From positions 21,626 to 85,625 of the forward strand of contig CACDOC010000002.1 of NCBI GenBank assembly GCA_902554355.1: DNA of 64,000 nucleotides, given 5' to 3'. Below are positions 7,307 through 16,282 of the stretch, one piece after another. The position numbers were made by a program, and so were the translations under genes. Source of the DNA: an uncultured SAR86 cluster bacterium. Its GTDB lineage: Bacteria > Pseudomonadota > Gammaproteobacteria > Magnimaribacterales > Magnimaribacteraceae. How positions within the stretch are numbered: position 1 is the first letter of the stretch; each line of letters starts with the position of its first letter. The notes beneath the pieces are model-generated. The model made no database searches. It worked only from the letters and a program-made list of their open reading frames with translations, and was not told the DNA's origin.

Positions 7307-10123
7307 TTAATCTCCAATTTCTTTAAGTTTGGCAAGTAATTCTGTTTTAAAAATATCATCCTTAATTTCTGCTTCAATTGATAAATACCAAAGATTTTTA
7401 TTCTTCATATCCATACATCTTACAGCGTCCTTTTCTGTCATTAAGATAGGATGATTATCTTCAAAATTTAAATCCTCTTCTTTAAATTGATAGTGATCTG
7501 GGAAACTGTGCTCTACAAGATTAAGACCTAAAGCATTTAATGTATTATAAAACTTAGAAGGGTTTCCTATTCCAGCAACAGCATGCACGTTTCTCGATAA
7601 AGGCCAATCATTTGCAGGAAACCTTCTATTGTCACTTAACCGAACCCATTCCAGTGGTTTGTAGATCATTAAACAATCCTCTTGTATCTCATCTAAATCT
7701 AATCTTTTAGAGGAACTAACGATAAAATCAACATCTTTTAGACGTTCAATAGGTTCTCTTAAAGGGCCAGCAGGCAAACAAAGATTATTTCCTATTCCTC
7801 TTATTCCATCAAAAACAACAATTTCCATATCTCTATCTAGTTTATAGTGCTGTAATCCATCATCACTTATAACTATGTCTGTATCTGTTTCTTCTAACAA
7901 TTTCTTAACAGCTTGAGTCCTGTTAGGAGAAATACAAATTGGTCTATTAGTATTTCTATGAATAATAAGTGGCTCATCTCCTGAATCATCTACTCTCGAG
8001 TTATCATCAATAATTAACGGGTATTGATTTGATTTGCTTCCATAACCTCTACTTACTATTCCTGGTTTATATCCTTGGTCCTCAAGAAGCTTAGATAACC
8101 AAATAACAAAAGGCGTTTTTCCAGAACCTCCTACAATAATATTTCCAACAACTATTACGGGAATATCTGGTTTCCAGGAAAGCTCTGAATTAAGTAAGAA
8201 TTTATTTCTTCTTCTTATTGCTATAGATTTAATAAGTCTAGAAATTGGCCAAAGGATCCACAACCAAAGTCTTTTCTTATACCAACTATCTTCAATAAAG
8301 CTAACTTGATTTATTTCCGTCTCTTCAGGCACAGTCAAATCTGTAATTTCATCTGTTTTAGTTATTTCCTGAGGCTCGTCTTTAAATTGATTCTTGTGGA
8401 GTTCAGCATAATAGCTACCTTTTTCAATAAGAGATGCATGGTCACCTACTTCTACAATCTTTCCATGATCCAATACAACAATCTTATCTGCAGATTCAAT
8501 TGTTGAAAGACGGTGAGCAATAACTAAAGTGGTCTTATTTTTAGATAATTCAACAAGCGCCTCTTGAATATAATTTTCTGATTCTGAATCTAGAGCTGAG
8601 GTTGCCTCATCAAGAATAAGTATAGATGCGTCTTTTAATATGGCTCTTGCTATAGCTATCCTTTGACGTTGACCTCCGGAGAGTAAGACACCATCATCGC
8701 CTGCTTGTGTCTCATATCCATCAGCCATTAATTCTATAAAAGAGTCTGCATTGGCTTTTCTTGCAGCTTCTTTTATTTTATCCAAATCATTATTTGAAGA
8801 TCCATAATTTATATTGTTGGCGATAGTGTCATTAAACAGGGTCACGTTTTGGCTAACCAAGGCTATGTGTGATCTTAAATTAGTTATTTCATATTCCCTT
8901 ATAGATATGTCATCTATCTTTATATCTCCTTCGTATCCATCATAAAACCTAGGAAGTAAGCTCATTAATGTTGTTTTACCAGCACCTGACTTTCCAACAA
9001 AAGCTATGGTTTCTCCTTTCTTAATTAGTAAATTAATATCTTCTAGCGTATTGTCTCCTTCTGCTCCTTCATAAGAGAAATTAAGATTTGAAAAACTTAT
9101 CTCTCCATTAATTTCTTCTGAAGTATAACTACCTTCATTTTTTTCAGGCGTTTCATCCAATTGACTAAATATATCTTCAGCTGCGGCTAGTCCTTTCTGT
9201 ATCTGACTATTAATTTCTGATAATTGTCTTACAGGCTTAGCAAGCATTCCTGCAGCGCTAAAAAAGGCTATAAAAGTACCAGGGGTCATATTAGAAACAA
9301 TAGAAGCATCAAGCGCTAACCATGTTATTAATGCTAAAGCTGCAGAAACAAAAAGCTGAATTAATGGGGAAGCAATTGAATTAGTAGCTTCTAATTTTAG
9401 ATTCTGCTTTCTATTATTGTCACTCGCATTTTTAAATCTGTTGATTTCATAATCTTCTCCACCAAAGGACTTAACTTCTTCATGTCCAGTTATGGTTTCG
9501 GAAGCTACATGTGTTACATCTCCCATCGCTGTCTGAATTCTTCCGCTAATCTTCCTAAGCCTTCTCGCAGCTATACCAACTATTATCGCTATGAAAGGAG
9601 CAGCTATAAAAAGAAACATAGCTAATTTCCAATTAAGAAACATTAAATAAGTAATTAAACCTATAACTAATAAACCTTCACGTATAAAAATTTTTAATGC
9701 ATTTGTAGCCGCACCGGTTACCTGCATTACATTAAAGGTTATTCTCGAGATTAAATGTCCAGAACTATGTTGATCGTAGTAAGAGCTTGGCAATACAGTA
9801 AGTTTATTAAAAAGTTCTGTTCTAATATTATGAACAAGCCTATTGGATATAGAGGAAAGAAGGTAATTTCCTACAAAAAAACCGATACCTCTTACTAACG
9901 CTATAACAATTAGAACTAAAGGCAGAATAAGACGCATGTCCCCAATGGGGTCATTGACGTAATCAATAACTCTCTTAAGCCATTCAGTGGCTGCAACTTG
10001 AGAACCTGAATAAACAGCAAATCCTATAATGCTGACAACAAATAATGGTATATAAGGCAATACATACGAAAGCAATCTACCGTAAAGGCGGATACCTGAT
10101 AGTTTTGTATTTTTACTAGCCAT
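7307..10123 (-). CDS. msbA-lpxK: Fused lipid A ABC flippase (MsbA) and tetraacyldisaccharide 4'-kinase (LpxK)
   Basis: One uninterrupted 938-codon frame joins two enzymes normally encoded by adjacent genes. Residues 1-325 form the six-helix ABC transmembrane domain. Residues 340-575 are the nucleotide-binding domain with Walker A GKSGAGKT (377-384), signature LSGGQ (481-485), Walker B ILILDE (501-506) and H537. An acidic linker of about 30 residues follows. LpxK begins near residue 613 with its membrane-anchoring hydrophobic stretch, then the P-loop GNIIVGGSGKT (660-670), RGYGSK, DDGLQH (754-759) and the C-terminal TEKDAVR. MsbA flips lipid A across the inner membrane; LpxK phosphorylates its precursor at the cytoplasmic face. 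Neighbours are lolD (6 nt) and ycaR (0 nt). All key motifs of both halves are intact. Confidence 0.93.
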   Translation of the reverse strand: MASKNTKLSGIRLYGRLLSYVLPYIPLFVVSIIGFAVYSGSQVAATEWLKRVIDYVNDPIGDMRLILPLVLIVIALVRGIGFFVGNYLLSSISNRLVHNIRTELFNKLTVLPSSYYDQHSSGHLISRITFNVMQVTGAATNALKIFIREGLLVIGLITYLMFLNWKLAMFLFIAAPFIAIIVGIAARRLRKISGRIQTAMGDVTHVASETITGHEEVKSFGGEDYEINRFKNASDNNRKQNLKLEATNSIASPLIQLFVSAALALITWLALDASIVSNMTPGTFIAFFSAAGMLAKPVRQLSEINSQIQKGLAAAEDIFSQLDETPEKNEGSYTSEEINGEISFSNLNFSYEGAEGDNTLEDINLLIKKGETIAFVGKSGAGKTTLMSLLPRFYDGYEGDIKIDDISIREYEITNLRSHIALVSQNVTLFNDTIANNINYGSSNNDLDKIKEAARKANADSFIELMADGYETQAGDDGVLLSGGQRQRIAIARAILKDASILILDEATSALDSESENYIQEALVELSKNKTTLVIAHRLSTIESADKIVVLDHGKIVEVGDHASLIEKGSYYAELHKNQFKDEPQEITKTDEITDLTVPEETEINQVSFIEDSWYKKRLWLWILWPISRLIKSIAIRRRNKFLLNSELSWKPDIPVIVVGNIIVGGSGKTPFVIWLSKLLEDQGYKPGIVSRGYGSKSNQYPLIIDDNSRVDDSGDEPLIIHRNTNRPICISPNRTQAVKKLLEETDTDIVISDDGLQHYKLDRDMEIVVFDGIRGIGNNLCLPAGPLREPIERLKDVDFIVSSSKRLDLDEIQEDCLMIYKPLEWVRLSDNRRFPANDWPLSRNVHAVAGIGNPSKFYNTLNALGLNLVEHSFPDHYQFKEEDLNFEDNHPILMTEKDAVRCMDMKNKNLWYLSIEAEIKDDIFKTELLAKLKEIGD

Positions 10124-10129
10124 AGGACT

Positions 10130-10789
10130 CTATTCTAGATTCAATAACCTATCCAGTCGACTTGAGACATTTTTATCGTGAGTTGCAATAATTAAGCTAA
10201 TATTGAGATCTTGACTTAAATCAATTACAAGATTCATAAAATTATCCACATTCTTCCTATCTAAACTTCCTGTTGGTTCATCCATTAATATTGATGATGG
10301 CTTATTTATGATTGACCTTGCAATTGCAACTCTTTGTCTTTCGCCTCCAGAAAGCTGATTAGGTTTACTGCCTTCTTTAGCTTTCAGATCAACTTTATCT
10401 AATATATCTTTAGCTTCTTTTAAACTATTTTCTTTAGATTTACCGGATAACCATAAAGGCAAGGCTACATTCTCGATGGCACTAAATTCTGGTAGTAAAT
10501 GATGAAATTGATAAACAAACCCAATATTCTTATTTCTAAATTTAGCTCTATCATCTCTATCTAATAAGACAATATCCTTTCCATTGAAATTAACTTCACC
10601 TGAATCAGGCAAGTCCAGTCCCGCTAGAATATGAAGAAGTGTTGATTTTCCACATCCTGAGACTCCAGTTAAACCTATACGTTCTCCCTCTTTAACTGAA
10701 AAACTCAAATTACTTAAGACAGTAAGTTGCTCATCAGCTTGGTCATAGGTTTTGTTTATATTGACACAATTGATTAAATCATTATTCAT
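10130..10789 (-). CDS. lolD: Lipoprotein-releasing system ATP-binding protein LolD
   Basis: ATPase (219 aa from the chosen start) that drives extraction of outer-membrane lipoproteins from the inner membrane by LolCDE. Walker A is GVSGCGKST, the Q-loop region reads FVYQFHHLLPEFSA as in LolD, the signature is LSGGERQRV and Walker B is SILMDEPTGSLD. The ORF track starts at 10813, but the ATG at 10789 gives MNNDLINCVNINKTY, which lines up with E. coli LolD; it overlaps the lolC stop by 8 nt. The gene is part of the envelope operon. Confidence 0.94.
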   Translation of the reverse strand: MNNDLINCVNINKTYDQADEQLTVLSNLSFSVKEGERIGLTGVSGCGKSTLLHILAGLDLPDSGEVNFNGKDIVLLDRDDRAKFRNKNIGFVYQFHHLLPEFSAIENVALPLWLSGKSKENSLKEAKDILDKVDLKAKEGSKPNQLSGGERQRVAIARSIINKPSSILMDEPTGSLDRKNVDNFMNLVIDLSQDLNISLIIATHDKNVSSRLDRLLNLE

Positions 10790-12026
10790 ATTTAAGTGCC
10801 TCTGCTGGTTCAACTTTCGAAGCTATCTTAGCTGGGTAAACACTAGCAATTGATGCTAAGAAAAAGGAAATAACACAAATAGAAAAAATCCAAATTCTTC
10901 TAATGTCTATAGGAAAATAATCTATGAAGTATACTTTCATAAAATGAATTCCAAATAGACTCTCAATAAAGCTAACGATTGATCCAAAGTAGGTTGTTAC
11001 AAGTAATCCCATTAACAACCCAATAATTACACCTACTAAACCTATTAGGAAACCAAAGAATAAAAAAATGTTCTTAATTAAACGATTCGTAGCCCCTAAA
11101 GAAATTAAGATAGCAATCTGAGATTCTTTCTCCTTAATTGTCATAATAAGCATAGACATTAAGTTATATGACGATATGAGAACTAATGTCATTAGCATAA
11201 AAGCAACTAAAAACCTTTCCATTTGAATAGCTTCAAACAGGGTTCCATAAGTTGTCTCCCAAGTGCTAGCTTTATAATTTTTTTTAAATTCTTTATTGAT
11301 CCTTACTAAATCTGATCTAATGTAATCTTTAGCGTTAAATAGATTTGAATATCTTATTCTAATTCCATGCACAGATTCCCCAGTTCTTAATAATTTAGAG
11401 GCTTTGTTCGTATTTAAATAAACATAACTCTGATCAATTTCTGGGGCGCCTAAACTAAAAATTCCAGTAATCTTAAATTTCTTTGTTCTAGGTAAAATTC
11501 CTGCCAGTCCTAAGGTTGTTTCAGGTACAAGTATATTTACTGAGTCTCCTACTGTTAAACCCAATTGAATAGCTAAAATATCTCCTATTACTAAGTTGTA
11601 GCCATTACCTTTTAATGAATCCATAGACCCTTCAATAAAGTGTTCTTCGATTGTTGAAACATTCTTTTCGTATTTCGGGTCTATTCCAAATATGTAAACT
11701 CCTTTTAGATAAGTTCCAGAACTTAACAAGCCTTGCGTTTCTATATAAGGTGCAATTCCTAAAACATTAGAATTGAGCATTAAAGATTCGCTTAAACCTT
11801 CGATCTCGGTCTTAGAAATATTTCCTTGTATAGAAGCATGAGGAATGGCCTGAAGTATTCTAGTTTTTAATTCTCGTTCAAAACCATTCATGACTGAAGT
11901 AACAAGTATCAAAATAGCTACTCCGATGGCAATTCCTGCAAGGGCCATTCCAGATTGGAATGAGATAAAACCTTGACCTTTGCTTTTGAAGTATCTTAGA
12001 GCAATAAAAAGAGATATATTTTTCAT
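10782..12026 (-). CDS. lolC: Lipoprotein-releasing system transmembrane protein LolC/LolE
   Basis: Inner-membrane partner of LolD (414 aa). It shows one N-terminal membrane helix with the family segment SFQSGMALAGIAIGVAILI, a periplasmic domain from about residue 50 to 260, and three C-terminal helices ending VYPAKIASKVEPAEALKYE, as in LolC/E. Only one LolC/E-type gene lies here beside lolD. Whether a second copy exists elsewhere, or this acts as a single LolF-like subunit, cannot be told from the window. It is the first gene of the leftward envelope operon; the next gene upstream is 29 nt away. Confidence 0.92.
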   Translation of the reverse strand: MKNISLFIALRYFKSKGQGFISFQSGMALAGIAIGVAILILVTSVMNGFERELKTRILQAIPHASIQGNISKTEIEGLSESLMLNSNVLGIAPYIETQGLLSSGTYLKGVYIFGIDPKYEKNVSTIEEHFIEGSMDSLKGNGYNLVIGDILAIQLGLTVGDSVNILVPETTLGLAGILPRTKKFKITGIFSLGAPEIDQSYVYLNTNKASKLLRTGESVHGIRIRYSNLFNAKDYIRSDLVRINKEFKKNYKASTWETTYGTLFEAIQMERFLVAFMLMTLVLISSYNLMSMLIMTIKEKESQIAILISLGATNRLIKNIFLFFGFLIGLVGVIIGLLMGLLVTTYFGSIVSFIESLFGIHFMKVYFIDYFPIDIRRIWIFSICVISFFLASIASVYPAKIASKVEPAEALKYE

Positions 12027-12055
12027 AAGAACCCTATATCACTGTAAGGAAAGAA

Positions 12056-13492
12056 TTAGGCTGATTTTGGGTTATCTTCTTTCTTTTTGTATGGAGGCAC
12101 TAAACCTGCGAGTTTGTTTAGATTCAACCAAGACTGCTTATATACAGATTTAGCATGACTAAATTCTTTAAAGCCATCATGCCCATGATAAGAACCCATT
12201 CCACTAGGACCTACTCCACCAAATGGTAAATCCTCCATTGTTATATGGGAGATAACATCATTTACAGTAACACCACCAGAAGTAGTATTATCAAGAACAT
12301 AATCCTTTTCTCTAGAGTCTTCACCAAAATAATACAGCCCCAAAGGTCTATCCTTGCTATTAATATAATTTACTGTTTCAGAAACATCTTTGTATGTTTT
12401 TACTGGTAAAACAGGACCGAAAATCTCTTCCTGCATAACTTGCATATCTTCAGTAGGATTTAAAATAATGGTAGGGGGTATTTTATGGTGAGGTTGCTGA
12501 CTAAAATCTTCATTAGAAGGGTTAATCTCGACAACATCAGCTCCTTTTTCTTTTGCATCAGAAATGTAACCTTGAATACGATCATAATGCTTTTGATTAA
12601 TAATCGATGTGAAATCTTCATTATCTTTCATATCAGGATACATCTCTGAAGTCACTTCAACAGAGGCTTGAACAAATTCATCTACACTATCTTCAGGAAC
12701 TAGAGCATAATCAGGAGCTAAGCAAATTTGACCTGCATTCATTGTTTTGCCTTGCATAACTCTGGTAGCCGTCTCTTTAATTTTAGAAGATTTACCGACT
12801 ACAACTGGAGATTTTCCTCCAAGCTCTAGAGTCAGGGGCACTAAATTGTCTGAAGCTGCTTTCATTACATGTTTAGCAATAGCAGTGCCACCAGTAAAAA
12901 TTAAGTGATCAAAAGCTAGTCCACTAAATGCAGCTCCAACTTCAGGATCACCGGTAAATACTGCAATCTCTGATTCATCAAAAAACTCTTCTATCATAGA
13001 TTTTGTAAGATCAGAAGACGAAGGAGTAAGCTCAGAAGGCTTTAACATTACTCTATTGCCAGCTGATAAAATTCCACCCAGAGGAGCTAGAGCGAGGTTT
13101 AAAGGAAAATTCCAGGGACTAATTGCACCGACAACACCTTTAGGCTGATATCTTATTTCTGCTTTAGCTCCTAAAAGAGATAAAACTGGCCCTAAAGGAG
13201 CTATAGCAGCCTTTCTTTTCTCAGTTTTCATCCACTTCTTTAAGTTCTTTTTTGCGTGAAGCATAGGCCCTATCACAGACTGTACTTCTGTTGCTGCAGA
13301 CATTACTGGATCTCTATTTCCAAAATCATCTTGTAAAGCAGAAATTATTTCTTTCTCATATTTTGTAACCATAGATACCACTCTATCTAACCGATCAGCT
13401 CTCAGCTCTAAACTAGGAGCTCCTTCTTTAATATTTAAGCTCTTTTGAAGCTCCAATACACGATGCATATTTTGTATAGTTTCGTTACTCAT
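12056..13492 (-). CDS. NAD(P)-dependent aldehyde dehydrogenase, coniferyl-aldehyde dehydrogenase type
   Basis: A 478-aa aldehyde dehydrogenase that would oxidise an aldehyde to its acid. The substrate-channel motif is AISPWNFPLNLALAPL, the general base lies in LTLELGGKSP, and the catalytic cysteine is in NAGQICLAPDYALVP. The APDY pattern after the cysteine and the overall length fit the group annotated as coniferyl-aldehyde dehydrogenase, many members of which act on long-chain or aromatic aldehydes, so the substrate is uncertain. It lies 14 nt after the dienoyl-reductase-type SDR gene, so the two are probably co-transcribed and linked to lipid or hydrocarbon oxidation. Confidence 0.9.
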   Translation of the reverse strand: MSNETIQNMHRVLELQKSLNIKEGAPSLELRADRLDRVVSMVTKYEKEIISALQDDFGNRDPVMSAATEVQSVIGPMLHAKKNLKKWMKTEKRKAAIAPLGPVLSLLGAKAEIRYQPKGVVGAISPWNFPLNLALAPLGGILSAGNRVMLKPSELTPSSSDLTKSMIEEFFDESEIAVFTGDPEVGAAFSGLAFDHLIFTGGTAIAKHVMKAASDNLVPLTLELGGKSPVVVGKSSKIKETATRVMQGKTMNAGQICLAPDYALVPEDSVDEFVQASVEVTSEMYPDMKDNEDFTSIINQKHYDRIQGYISDAKEKGADVVEINPSNEDFSQQPHHKIPPTIILNPTEDMQVMQEEIFGPVLPVKTYKDVSETVNYINSKDRPLGLYYFGEDSREKDYVLDNTTSGGVTVNDVISHITMEDLPFGGVGPSGMGSYHGHDGFKEFSHAKSVYKQSWLNLNKLAGLVPPYKKKEDNPKSA

Positions 13493-13506
13493 AAATTACC
13501 CCTTAT

Positions 13507-14400
13507 TTAAACTGATCTTTTAGCCTTGTCTTTTTCATTACTACTTTTAATCGTTTCACGTATTGCTTCCCAATCTTTGTCTTCAAGCGAAGCTAAGGCC
13601 CTATAAAAGGTTCCACCCGTTAAGTATTCTGCTCCATCAATAGCAATAGTTTGACCATTTAAATAGTTACAACCGTCAGACATAAGAAAAGTGGCTAAGT
13701 TCCCTAATTCTTCCATTTCACCTACTCTACCCATAGGGTTTTGACTATATGCACCACCTGAATCAGAAGCAGCCGCATCTGGATCTTGACCAGGAGATAA
13801 TCTAGCCCAGGCACCCTCTGTAGGAAAAGGCCCTGGAGCTATAGCGTTTATTCTTATACCTGTTTTACCCCATTCCGTTGCCAAAGATTGCGTCATAGCA
13901 TGAATGCCGCTCTTTGACATAGCAGAAGGCACTGTAAAAGCTGATCCTGTCCAAACCCAAGTAGCTAATATTGATATTATATTTCCTCCCATCCCAAGCT
14001 CTAACCACCTTCTTCCAACTGAGTGAGTTACATAAAATGTTCCATGAAAGACAATGCTAGCAATAGCATCAAAACCTCTATGAGAAAGATCTTGCGTTCT
14101 AGAAATGAAATTTCCAGCAGCATTATTGACTAAACCATGTATGGGGGCTTCTTCAAAAATTTCACTTATAGTGTTATCTACATCTTGAGGTCCTCTTATA
14201 TCTAAACCGTAACATTTAACAGAACCTCCTTGTTCATCCATAAGTTCTTTAGCAGTGTCTTCTAATACACCTACCCTTCTTCCACAAATTAGAACTTCTG
14301 CTCCGTATTTCAAAAAATATCTAGACATCTCTTTTCCCAGACCAGAACCGCCGCCAGTCACAAGAATTCTTTTTCCTTTAAGTAGATCGTCTTTAAACAT
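13507..14400 (-). CDS. SDR-family 2,4-dienoyl-CoA reductase-like enzyme
   Basis: A 297-aa short-chain dehydrogenase with the cofactor motif TGGGSGLG near residue 16 and NNAAGNF near 87. At the active site the usual YxxxK is replaced: the sequence reads VPSAMSKSGIHAM, which closely follows the VPSAxAKAG pattern of the 2,4-dienoyl-CoA reductase (DECR) branch, where serine stands in the motif. PGPF-T-GAWARL downstream also fits DECR enzymes. This supports NADPH-dependent reduction of dienoyl-CoA during unsaturated fatty-acid oxidation. It is first in a pair with the aldehyde dehydrogenase gene. A peroxisomal-type enoyl reductase is the nearest alternative. Confidence 0.82.
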   Translation of the reverse strand: MFKDDLLKGKRILVTGGGSGLGKEMSRYFLKYGAEVLICGRRVGVLEDTAKELMDEQGGSVKCYGLDIRGPQDVDNTISEIFEEAPIHGLVNNAAGNFISRTQDLSHRGFDAIASIVFHGTFYVTHSVGRRWLELGMGGNIISILATWVWTGSAFTVPSAMSKSGIHAMTQSLATEWGKTGIRINAIAPGPFPTEGAWARLSPGQDPDAAASDSGGAYSQNPMGRVGEMEELGNLATFLMSDGCNYLNGQTIAIDGAEYLTGGTFYRALASLEDKDWEAIRETIKSSNEKDKAKRSV

Positions 14401-14469
14401 GCTATCTCCTTTATTAATTTAGGCTTGATACTATATCAAATTAATGTATTTTAACGTTTATTTTATTAA

Positions 14470-15726
14470 CTATGGTAAGTCAGAAGTTTCTTCAGAATAA
14501 CTTTGATAATCATTTCTATAGTTTTTTTCTTTAATCCATTTATGCCTTCTATTTGTTAAAACAAAGAAAAGTGTAATCAGCATTAAAAATGAACTCAATA
14601 AATAAGGGTAACAAGGACTTAATACATATAAGGGCATTGAAATGATTGGTGAAATAACGTGCCCTACAGGTATTACCATACCTAAAAAGCCACTAGCTGA
14701 GCCTTGGTGTTCTTTACCAACTGATAGAGAAAGAGACGATGATACACCTGGACCTAGCATTCCACCGCCTAGACCATAGAAAAATAAAGAAATATAAATA
14801 TGAACCAAAGTAGTGCTATATGCTATTCCAAGTAAGGAAAAGAATATAAATAAGGCCCCTAATCGGATTAAAGATCCTGGAGAAGTCTGCAATCTGTCAG
14901 CTATGAGGAGTTGTCCGTTTAAAATACCAACGGCGGCTAACATAAAACCAACACTTGCCAGGGCAATGTAGTTTGAAGAATTAGGATCAATTACGTCTTG
15001 GAAGTAAAAAGAAGATGTTTGAACCAAAGCTGCATTGCAAATACCAAAAGCAGTAGAAACTATTAAAAATGGCCAAACACGGTAATCAAATAAAGAAATC
15101 TTAGTTGAATTATCTTTACTCTTAACTAAAGGTGGCGATTTTTCTTTAATTATTAAAAAGATAACAAATAGAGCCCCTAAAGCAAAAAGATAAAAAGGAG
15201 CTGTGTAAGAGATTAACAGCAAAACACCTGCTAAAGCTGGTCCTAGAATTCTTCCCATTGAAAAACCTGAATCTAGCCTTGCAAAGGCTCTACTTCTATC
15301 TTCAATTGAAGATATATCTGCTATCCAACCTCCAGAAGCTGGTCTAGTTGCGCTCCCAAACATTCCATTTAACAACCTTGCTGCCACCAATAGAACAAAA
15401 AGAATCAAACCGGTAAGCTTTTGGGCTTGACCTAAAGAAATAGTAAAACTGAATAGTATCAAAGAAATTGCAAATCCTGATAAACCAATAATAACTACTT
15501 TTTTTCTTCCTATTGAGTCGCTCAAGGAGCCCCAGAAAGGGCTAAAAAGCATCCAAAAAAAAGCTGAAGTCGCAAATATAGATCCAATTTGTATTTCAGT
15601 TAAACCTAAATCTCTAGCTAAAGGAGGAATAGTAATAAAGATTACTGATTGACCAGCGCCAACGCATAACAAACCTGCAGCTAAAATCCAAATGGTATTA
15701 GGTAATTTAGTTACTTCTCTACTCAT
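14470..15726 (-). CDS. MFS transporter, TetA-like drug/metabolite antiporter type
   Basis: A 418-aa inner-membrane protein with about 12 hydrophobic segments. The signature loop between helices 2 and 3 reads FWGSLSDSIGRKKV, close to the G-x-x-x-D-R-x-G-R motif of the family. The segment AARLLNGMFGSATRPASGGWIADI resembles tetracycline-resistance type antiporters. Substrate is unknown. The ATG overlaps the end of the orphan gene upstream by 8 nt, placing it third in the trpS operon. A 69-nt gap follows before the SDR gene starts on the same strand. Confidence 0.87.
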   Translation of the reverse strand: MSREVTKLPNTIWILAAGLLCVGAGQSVIFITIPPLARDLGLTEIQIGSIFATSAFFWMLFSPFWGSLSDSIGRKKVVIIGLSGFAISLILFSFTISLGQAQKLTGLILFVLLVAARLLNGMFGSATRPASGGWIADISSIEDRSRAFARLDSGFSMGRILGPALAGVLLLISYTAPFYLFALGALFVIFLIIKEKSPPLVKSKDNSTKISLFDYRVWPFLIVSTAFGICNAALVQTSSFYFQDVIDPNSSNYIALASVGFMLAAVGILNGQLLIADRLQTSPGSLIRLGALFIFFSLLGIAYSTTLVHIYISLFFYGLGGGMLGPGVSSSLSLSVGKEHQGSASGFLGMVIPVGHVISPIISMPLYVLSPCYPYLLSSFLMLITLFFVLTNRRHKWIKEKNYRNDYQSYSEETSDLP

Positions 15727-16282
15727 AAGTCATGATCAGCATATGAATCTTATTATTCTTGGGATCATGTACTAAATATTCGTAATAACTCGAAAGGTTA
15801 TGAGACCATTCATGTTCATACACTTGTGATTCATTAAATGATGAATTGAAGTCCCTGCATCTCTCTAAAAAATAACATATAGAGCCTTCAGTAATAAAAA
15901 CATCTAGTAATTTCTTAACATCCGTTAAAGCCACTTTAGAAATAGGTGGACAGGACCATTTAGGAGAAGAAACAATTTGTATGATTTCATTTTTAATATG
16001 CCCTTCAGAAAACTTTACAAAATCCTTTTCATTAAGGTTATTAATTAAAAAAGGTCCGTGCTTACCAGCACTTTTTTGAGTGTAATGATCAAAAAATAGC
16101 TCTTGATAAACAAAATTATTTAAAAGCGAGTGAAAAAAAATTCTTTTGGTAACTTGAGAGAATTCAGGTTCAGTTTGTAATGTAATTAATCTAAGTAAGC
16201 CATGTTCGTGAAGACGAATTAGATACTTATTTTCTACATTAAATTTATACCTATTTTCTAGTGATAAAATATTACTGCTCAA
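15719..16282 (-). CDS. Hypothetical protein, unrecognised, in the trpS operon
   Basis: A 187-aa soluble protein with no signal peptide or membrane helix and no family I recognise. It is rich in aromatic residues and histidine, with notable patches GKHGPFLINNL, SSPKWSCPPISK, ITEGSICYFLERCRDF and a C-terminal YEHEWSHNLSSYYEYLVHDPK. The start is TTG, overlapping the trpS stop as TTGA, and its end overlaps the MFS start, so it is firmly embedded in an operon and is surely a real gene. Function cannot be assigned. Confidence 0.8.
   Translation of the reverse strand: MSSNILSLENRYKFNVENKYLIRLHEHGLLRLITLQTEPEFSQVTKRIFFHSLLNNFVYQELFFDHYTQKSAGKHGPFLINNLNEKDFVKFSEGHIKNEIIQIVSSPKWSCPPISKVALTDVKKLLDVFITEGSICYFLERCRDFNSSFNESQVYEHEWSHNLSSYYEYLVHDPKNNKIHMLIMTYE

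Noticed and set aside
7139-8400. Possible frameshift artefact joining msbA and lpxK
   Set aside because: The frame runs without interruption through the linker, and both sides keep all motifs in the same frame; kept as a fusion, with read checking advised.
10790-10813. Upstream start for lolD as given in the ORF track
   Set aside because: The extra eight residues overlap lolC and do not match LolD N-termini; the ATG at 10789 does.
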